A stretch of DNA of 64,000 bases, from the NCBI GenBank assembly GCA_965204565.1, contig CBDBEU010000005.1:1860001-1924000 (forward strand), read 5' to 3'. A program made the position numbers and the translations under genes. The notes under the pieces were generated by a model. The model saw only the letters and a list, made by a program, of their open reading frames with translations. It made no database searches and was not told the DNA's origin. Positions within the stretch are counted from its first letter, which is position 1. Every line of letters starts with the position of its first letter. The DNA is from CBDBEU01 sp965204565 (lineage in GTDB: Bacteria > Pseudomonadota > Alphaproteobacteria > Rhizobiales > TMED25). This document shows positions 58,861 to 64,000 of this stretch, one piece after another.

Positions 58861-59664
58861 TCAGGGTCCGGACTCATTATAGCCACAAGATGAGGGCTGC
58901 GCGAGCGTGATAGCTGCCATGACGTTCTTAATGTTGCGCTCGAAGCGCGTTGCGATGCGCCGCCGGTCCTTGAGGCGGCGGAACATGCGTTCGATGATAT
59001 TTCGCTCCCTGTAGATGGCCCGATCGTAGTGATATCGGATCCTGCGGTTCTTTCGCGGCGGGATGACGGGCCCGGTCCCGCGCTCTTCAAGCCGTTCGCG
59101 CAGTTCCCGGCCGTCACGGCCCTTGCCGGCGACAGGTTCGGCGGATGGCGGCATGGCCTCGATGCAGCGCCGTGCGACCCTGCAATCATGCACGTTTCCG
59201 GGCGTCGGGGGCAGGACGCAATTGACAAAACACGGCGCGGCCCTTGTGGTCGCGGACGGCGTGGAGCCCGGTGTTGCGTCCGCCTTTGGTGCGGCCGATA
59301 CCATGGGGGGCATGGGGGGCATGGGCCGCCCTTTTCCGCCGCCGGCGCAGCGATGAACCCTGATGCGGGAGCTGTCGATGAACAGCCGGTCAGGCGTATC
59401 CCCGGCGCCTGCCGGAGCGCTGAAGATACCTTCCCATATAGCGCGCCCGGCCCGGCGGACGAAGCGGTTGCAGGGCGTCTTCTTCGGCCCGTGGATATCG
59501 GCGCAGTCGGCCCGGCGACCGCCACAGCGCAGCGCATGGACGATCCCGCTCGGCACAGGACGATCGTCAACTGTTTCCGGGCGCTTCCTGCCGCGCATAT
59601 CGGTCGGCGGAAGCGGCGCGATCCGGGCCCGCCGGGAATCGGAAAACCAGAAGAAATCATACAT
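58861..59664 (-). CDS. IS5-family transposase (copy C)
   Basis: 267 residues starting MYDFFWFSDSRRARIAPLPP. The catalytic first aspartate is in LFIDSSRIRVH and the glutamate in RERNIIERMFRRLKD. The middle (about residues 110-140) is in another frame relative to relatives (GRTKGGRNTGLHAVRD is read in frame two), and the usual ADKGYD second-aspartate motif is AGKGRDG. Thus the frame is full-length, but the protein is probably inactive or needs frameshifting. Confidence 0.65.
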   Translation of the reverse strand: MYDFFWFSDSRRARIAPLPPTDMRGRKRPETVDDRPVPSGIVHALRCGGRRADCADIHGPKKTPCNRFVRRAGRAIWEGIFSAPAGAGDTPDRLFIDSSRIRVHRCAGGGKGRPMPPMPPMVSAAPKADATPGSTPSATTRAAPCFVNCVLPPTPGNVHDCRVARRCIEAMPPSAEPVAGKGRDGRELRERLEERGTGPVIPPRKNRRIRYHYDRAIYRERNIIERMFRRLKDRRRIATRFERNIKNVMAAITLAQPSSCGYNESGP

Positions 59665-59739
59665 CTCGTTACCTCCTCATCGGAGGCAATGAACCATCCC
59701 CGGATCAAATCGGGAAGACAATCATCGGGTCCGGACCCT
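58863..59739 (-). mobile_element. IS5-family element (copy C), uninterrupted
   Basis: 877 bp with terminal repeats AGGGTCCGGACCCGATGAT (59739 inward) and AGGGTCCGGACTCATTAT (58863 inward), the same element as copies A and B. A TA lies outside the 59739 end, while the other side reads CA, so a TA target duplication is not perfect. It is the reference for seeing how the two other copies were broken. Confidence 0.88.
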
Positions 59740-59779
59740 AACATTTTCTCATAAGGAGCCGACTCATAAGGAACCGAGC

Positions 59780-60360
59780 GCCAGATTTGGTTTCTTCCCT
59801 ACAAACGTTTCACATATCGCAGATGATCGAAGAGTGTTTTCGCTGCAATCCGACTCCGTTTCATTGTTGAATCCCGATACTCGAACGTCCCCCGTATTCC
59901 GCTCAAGAGCAGATGCGGAATTGACCGGCAAGGTTTATCGCAGGGTGCCTGTTCTTCAAAATGAGACGGATGCCGGGACCGGCGATCCCTGGAGCGCATC
60001 TTTCCAGCTCATGTTCATGATGAACACCGGTGGTGACGTCTTTCGAACGGAAGCAGAGTCTGCCGCCGATAACTCTGTGCGTTCCGGCCGGGATTGGATG
60101 TCCGGCATCACAGTTCCCCTGCAGAAAACTTTGTTCCTCTATATGAGGGAAGGCTGATCCGGGTCTATGATCACAGATCATCCTCCTGTCACTCCAGAGG
60201 CGACGAAAGAGGTCACAGGGTCTTACCCGAGACAATGCTGGAGGAGCACCAAGATATATCCTTTGAGGTGGAGCCGTTCCCGGTCAGTTGGAACGAGCAA
60301 CGGCACGGACCGCCTCAAGACCGGTTGTCCGTCCGAAAATCCGGTAGTGTCTCAGTTTGA
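59780..60360 (+). pseudogene. Eco57I-type DNA methylase C-terminal remnant
   Basis: One frame (59834-60157) carries LLNPDTRTSPVFRSRADAEL, TGKVYRRVPVLQNE and FMMNTGGDVFRTE, then in another frame NFVPLYEGRLIRVYDHR. These blocks occur in this order in large Eco57I-like N6-adenine methylases of type IIG restriction and related defence systems (NPNTxTxPxFRxRxDAE, PLYEGKMxxxFDHR). The N-terminal catalytic part is missing, and IS5 copy C ends some 40 bases upstream. Confidence 0.65.
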
Positions 60361-60480
60361 AATTGATTTATGCGCTCCATACTATACACTACGCATCCAA
60401 CATATATCAGTTATAAAAACACATGGTGACATTCATCAGGGGAGGCCCAGGCCAGAAAGAGGTGTGGGTGATGATTCCAG

Positions 60481-60702
60481 ATGATTCCAAAAGGAACACA
60501 GGGCCGGCAACGCCCGGCGGATGTGATCGGCAACACTGTACATGTCGCCAAGATCGCGGCGGGCGAAATCGAGGAAACGGGCTATAAGCAGCCTGCCAGG
60601 GTCAACCCGGGCCGAGCGGGGGCTAAAGCTCGTGCGGAGTCGATGACATCAGATGAACGCAGCGCCGTCGCCAGGAAGGCCGCTGCGGAAAGGTGGGAGT
60701 GA
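60481..60702 (+). CDS. Small conserved protein upstream of Panacea antitoxin
   Basis: 73 residues. VIGNTVHVAKIAAGEIEETG is followed by a basic repeat-like part (NPGRAGAKARAESMTSDERS, AVARKAAAERW) found in small conserved bacterial proteins of unknown function. The TGA overlaps the next ATG (TGATG). A ten-base duplication (ATGATTCCAG, ATGATTCCAA) at 60471-60490 places two ATGs in different frames. Its role with the toxin-antitoxin pair is unknown. Confidence 0.6.
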   Translation: MIPKGTQGRQRPADVIGNTVHVAKIAAGEIEETGYKQPARVNPGRAGAKARAESMTSDERSAVARKAAAERWE

Positions 60703-61250
60703 TGTCGGCGGGTATCCCAGAGGACAAGACCGGAAAGGTTGTCCACTACATTGTGGGCCACACCGAGCCGTCTCTGTTAGGCGCCACCAAGCTAAACAAG
60801 GTGATGTGGCACGCAGACGTTTTACACTACCGCCGTTATGGCAAAACGATCACTGGTCAGATGTCGTATGTCCGGTTACAGCACGGGCCGGTGCCAAATG
60901 GCATCTACCAGACCTTGGATGCACTCAAGGCTGATGGTGCAATTGTGGAGCGGTTTGCGCCAACAACGGCCGGCACACGGCGCGAATTCTTCGATGCCAT
61001 CCGCCCCGATCCATCATGGTTTGAGCCCGAAGAGGTCGAGACCCTCCACGAGGCAATCAGATTCATCGTTCCGTTGAACGCCGCGCAAGCCAGCGACCGA
61101 ACGCACGGACCGATCTGGGACGAGATTTCGAACAACCAGCAAATGTCTATTAGGGCGGCATCGGTTATCCCATCTGAGCTACGCCCTGATGAAATTGAAT
61201 GGGCGCTTGAAAATTCAGACGCCTTCAAGGAACTGAGTGATTCTGTTTAA
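60702..61250 (+). CDS. Panacea-domain (SocA/DUF4065-like) antitoxin
   Basis: 182 residues from ATG 60702 overlapping the previous stop. The Panacea fold is recognised by TKLNKVMWHADVLHYRRYGK, TITGQMSYVRLQHGPVPNG and the helical rest. Panacea proteins neutralise very different toxins encoded next to them. The downstream 96-residue gene starts 3 bases after the stop. Confidence 0.82.
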   Translation: MSAGIPEDKTGKVVHYIVGHTEPSLLGATKLNKVMWHADVLHYRRYGKTITGQMSYVRLQHGPVPNGIYQTLDALKADGAIVERFAPTTAGTRREFFDAIRPDPSWFEPEEVETLHEAIRFIVPLNAAQASDRTHGPIWDEISNNQQMSIRAASVIPSELRPDEIEWALENSDAFKELSDSV

Positions 61251-61253
61251 TCA

Positions 61254-61544
61254 ATGCAGATTGCGCGCCCGCCTGATGGGTTCAAGATCATATGGACACC
61301 CACCATTGATAAGATGCTTGAGGCCGAGCGTTCGGCTCGACCGGGCTTTGACCGGTTTTGGGGCGACTTAGTGGAGCGTCTGAAAGTTGTTGCTCACAGG
61401 GAGGGTGCACCCGAACCTCGTCTCGGGAAGGGCTGCCGTCTCTTCGCGACGGGGCCAGATCCGATTTCCGGGCAACCGCGCATAGTCGTGGGCTATCTTG
61501 TCCTCGGGGACACCGTGTCCATCCGCTTATTGCAAGTTTCGTAA
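61254..61544 (+). CDS. Putative toxin paired with the Panacea antitoxin
   Basis: 96 residues. IIWTPTIDKMLEAERSARPG, FDRFWGDLVERLKVVAHREG, RLFATGPDPISGQPRIVVGY and VSIRLLQVS give the alpha-beta outline of small RelE/ParE-like toxins, but I cannot assign a family firmly. Position directly after the antitoxin supports the toxin role. The order antitoxin-toxin is as usual for Panacea operons. Confidence 0.6.
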   Translation: MQIARPPDGFKIIWTPTIDKMLEAERSARPGFDRFWGDLVERLKVVAHREGAPEPRLGKGCRLFATGPDPISGQPRIVVGYLVLGDTVSIRLLQVS

Positions 61545-61875
61545 ATGGATTGTCGGACTGATTGACGCTCGCGCCACGGCACCCAAGAAACGTGGCCCTT
61601 ACAAGAAACGGGCCAGGGAAATTTCAAACTGAGACACTTCCGCCGGTGGCGGCAGCGGCCGGCGGTCGAGGAATACGAACGGTTGAAAGTTATCGATACG
61701 GGCCAGGCCGAAAGCCGCCCCGGCAAGAGCGGGACGGAAGAATGATGGATCGGGCCATCTACAACAGGATCGTCTCCCACGTCCGCGGCATCGAAGCCGC
61801 CCTCGGCCCGCGTTCGCATTTCGCGCCGGGCGGTCGGACGCTTTCAGCCCATACGAAAAGCAGCGAGTCCGCGCG
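61545..61875. other. Spacer before hsdR
   Basis: About 330 bases with no complete gene. One frame near 61580 reads PKKRGPYKKRAREIS before a stop, and another near 61650 reads EEYERLKVIDTGQAE; these could be ends of broken genes, perhaps of the specificity or methylase part of the restriction system. No hsdM or hsdS is seen upstream. Confidence 0.4.
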
Positions 61876-64000
61876 ATGGCGATGAACACACCCGAAAGCA
61901 ATCTTGAAAAGGACCTTGTCGCGAAACTGCGGGACCTCAAATACGACTATCGTGACGACATCCACGATCGGGCCGCGCTTGAAGCAAACTTCAGGGAAAA
62001 GTTCGAAGCCCTCAATCGGGTCACACTCACGGACGGCGAGTTCCGGCGCCTCCTCGACAGGATCGTCACATCGGACGTGTACGAAGCCGCGCGTTCCCTG
62101 CGGAACCGCGAAGCGTTCGTCCGCGACGACGGCACGCCGCTCAACTACACCCTCGTCAACATCAAGGACTGGTGCAAGAACGCCTTCGAGGTCGTCAATC
62201 AACTCCGCATCAATACCGACAACAGCCATCACCGCTATGACGTCATGCTGCTGATCAACGGCGTTCCCGTGGTTCAGATCGAACTGAAGACGCTCGGGAT
62301 CAGCCCGCGGCGGGCGATGGAGCAGATCGCGGACTACAAGAACGACCCCGGCAACGGCTACACCAGAACGCTTCTCTGCTTCGTACAGCTCTTCATCGTC
62401 AGCAACCGCACCGACACGTTGTACTTCGCGAACAACAACTCGCGGCACTTCGCCTTCGACGCGGATGAGCGGTTCCTTCCGATCTACCGGTTTGCGGCGG
62501 AGGACAACACAAAGATCACTCACCTCGACGACTTCGCCGACCGCTTCCTCGCCAAGTGCACGCTTGGCCGGACGATCAGCAGATACATGGTGCTCATCGC
62601 GAGCGAGCGGAAGCTTCTGATGATGCGCCCCTACCAGATCTACGCGGTCAAGGCGATTGTCGACTGCATCGATCAGAACTGCGGCAACGGCTATATCTGG
62701 CACACGACCGGCTCGGGCAAGACGCTCACCTCCTTCAAGGCCGCGACGCTGCTCAAGACCGACGAGAACATTCACAAATGCCTCTTCGTCGTCGATCGCA
62801 AGGATCTCGACCGCCAGACCCGCGAGGAGTTCAACCGGTTCCAGGAGAACTGCGTCGAGGAAAACACCGACACCGCGGCGCTGGTCCGCCGCCTCCGGTC
62901 CGACGACTATGCGGACAAGGTCATCGTCACGACGATCCAGAAGCTCGGCCTGGCGCTCGACGAGAACGGCAAGCACAACAAGCGGAACATCGCCCGGGGG
63001 CGGTCGACATTCAAACAACGGCTGGAGCCGCTCCGCGACAAGCGGATGGTCTTCATCTTCGACGAATGCCACCGGTCGCAGTTCGGCGATAACCACAAGG
63101 CCATCAAGGAGTTCTTTCCGAACTCACAGCTCTTCGGCTTCACCGGCACCCCGATTTTTAAAGACAACGCGACCGTCAGGCAGATCGACGGAGACGCCGC
63201 CACCCTTCGAACCACCGCGGACCTGTTCCAGAAACAGCTCCACGCCTACACCATCACCCACGCGATCGAGGATCGGAACGTTCTGCGCTTCCACATCGAT
63301 TACTACACGCCCAAAGATGCCGCCGCCCTCAAGCCCGGCGGGACGCCCGCCAAGCAGGCGGTCGCCGAGGCCATTCTCGACAAACACGCCGCCGCGACCG
63401 GAGACCGACGCTTCAACGCGCTGCTGGCCACCGCCTCGATCAACGACGCCATCGAATATTACGAAGTCTTCAAGAAGCTCCAGGACGAGCGCCGCGCCGC
63501 CGACCCGGAGTTCGTCCCGCTCAAGATCGCCGCCGTCTTCTCGCCGCCGGCTGAGGGCGACAAGGACGTGCGGCAGATCCAGGAGGACCTCCCGCAGGAG
63601 AAAGAGGACAACCAGCACGACCCCGAGGGTAAGAAGGCCGCGCTCAAGGCCATCATCGCCGACTACAACCGGCAATACGACACGAACCACGACATCGCCA
63701 ATTTCGATCTCTATTATCAGGACGTTCAGCAGCGCATCAAGGATCAGCAGTTCCCCGACCGCGATCTGCCCAAAAAGGGCGAGGAAAAAATCGACATCGC
63801 CATTGTCGTAGACATGCTTCTCACCGGCTTCGACGCCAAGTTCCTCAACACGCTCTATGTCGACAAGAATCTCAGGCATCACGGCCTGATCCAGGCCTTT
63901 TCGCGCACCAACCGCGTTCTCAACGCAACCAAGCCCTACGGCAACATCCTCGACTTCCGTGATCAGCAGGCCAACGTCGACGCTGCCATCGCGCTGTTCT
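61876..64000 (+). CDS. hsdR: Type I restriction endonuclease subunit R (partial)
   Basis: Continuous from ATG 61876 (MAMNTPESNLEKDLV) to the window end, 708 codons. The nuclease domain has the PD-(D/E)xK pair in HHRYDVMLLING and VVQIELKTLG. The translocase has Walker A WHTTGSGKTLTSFKAATLL, the DEAD-like FIFDECHRSQFGDNHK, GFTGTPIF and VDMLLTGFDAKFLNTLY with QAFSRTNRVL. It cuts foreign DNA after ATP-driven translocation with HsdM and HsdS, whose genes must lie beyond the window if the system is complete. Confidence 0.93.
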   Translation, partial: MAMNTPESNLEKDLVAKLRDLKYDYRDDIHDRAALEANFREKFEALNRVTLTDGEFRRLLDRIVTSDVYEAARSLRNREAFVRDDGTPLNYTLVNIKDWCKNAFEVVNQLRINTDNSHHRYDVMLLINGVPVVQIELKTLGISPRRAMEQIADYKNDPGNGYTRTLLCFVQLFIVSNRTDTLYFANNNSRHFAFDADERFLPIYRFAAEDNTKITHLDDFADRFLAKCTLGRTISRYMVLIASERKLLMMRPYQIYAVKAIVDCIDQNCGNGYIWHTTGSGKTLTSFKAATLLKTDENIHKCLFVVDRKDLDRQTREEFNRFQENCVEENTDTAALVRRLRSDDYADKVIVTTIQKLGLALDENGKHNKRNIARGRSTFKQRLEPLRDKRMVFIFDECHRSQFGDNHKAIKEFFPNSQLFGFTGTPIFKDNATVRQIDGDAATLRTTADLFQKQLHAYTITHAIEDRNVLRFHIDYYTPKDAAALKPGGTPAKQAVAEAILDKHAAATGDRRFNALLATASINDAIEYYEVFKKLQDERRAADPEFVPLKIAAVFSPPAEGDKDVRQIQEDLPQEKEDNQHDPEGKKAALKAIIADYNRQYDTNHDIANFDLYYQDVQQRIKDQQFPDRDLPKKGEEKIDIAIVVDMLLTGFDAKFLNTLYVDKNLRHHGLIQAFSRTNRVLNATKPYGNILDFRDQQANVDAAIALF

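Overview
The window looks like a chromosomal segment of a GC-rich alphaproteobacterium, probably Hyphomicrobiales-like. Pointers are an IscR-led SUF operon, an M23 peptidase/bactofilin pair, the aroQ-accB-accC-aat-DUF2155-mlaD neighbourhood and RNase E with a large acidic insert. No 16S gene is present, so genus cannot be set from here.

Layout. 0-7.5 kb: valine catabolism (isobutyryl-CoA dehydrogenase, 3-hydroxyisobutyryl-CoA hydrolase) surrounded by frameshifted or truncated genes (MFS transporter, mmsB, luciferase-like monooxygenase, mechanosensitive channel, DUF3859). 7.5-15.7 kb: a complete Fe-S assembly operon on the minus strand, iscR-nifS-sufB-(53-aa ORF)-sufC-sufD-sufS-sufT-sufA, with an IscR-type operator lying over a good promoter. 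15.7-23 kb: housekeeping genes (alpha/beta hydrolase, anmK, tyrS, an AsmA/DUF3971 giant, bcp). 23.1-28.1 kb: an IS5-family element split at a TTAA site by an IS1380-family element (18-bp terminal repeats, TTAA duplication) and a 2.7-kb cassette with a GT61 glycosyltransferase carrying a 12-G tract and a sulfotransferase. 28-46 kb: cell-envelope and core genes (M23 peptidase-bactofilin, prfB with programmed frameshift, PBP1A, AmiC, RNase E, M48 protease, DsbA, aroQ, accBC, aat). 46-50.2 kb: MlaD whose start has been replaced by an IS, then three IS remnants. One of these, a second copy of the same IS5-family element, contains an AT-rich 1.1-kb insert encoding a secreted trypsin-like protease. 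50.2-58.8 kb: nth, a PfkB kinase, an acetamidase, a broken thioredoxin/LON locus, tRNA-Gly(GCC), an IS21 remnant, an esterase, cytochrome P460 and cytochrome c. 58.86-64 kb: a third, uninterrupted IS5-family copy followed by a defence island: an Eco57I-like methylase remnant, a three-gene Panacea-type toxin-antitoxin operon and a type I restriction hsdR that runs off the window.

Two themes stand out. Many genes carry single frameshifts or in-frame stops while their neighbours are intact. This means either real decay in an IS-rich genome or local assembly error. Also, two of the three copies of one IS5-family element are broken by passenger genes of different composition (surface-glycan enzymes in one, a protease in the other), so that element is a repeated landing site or carrier for accessory genes.
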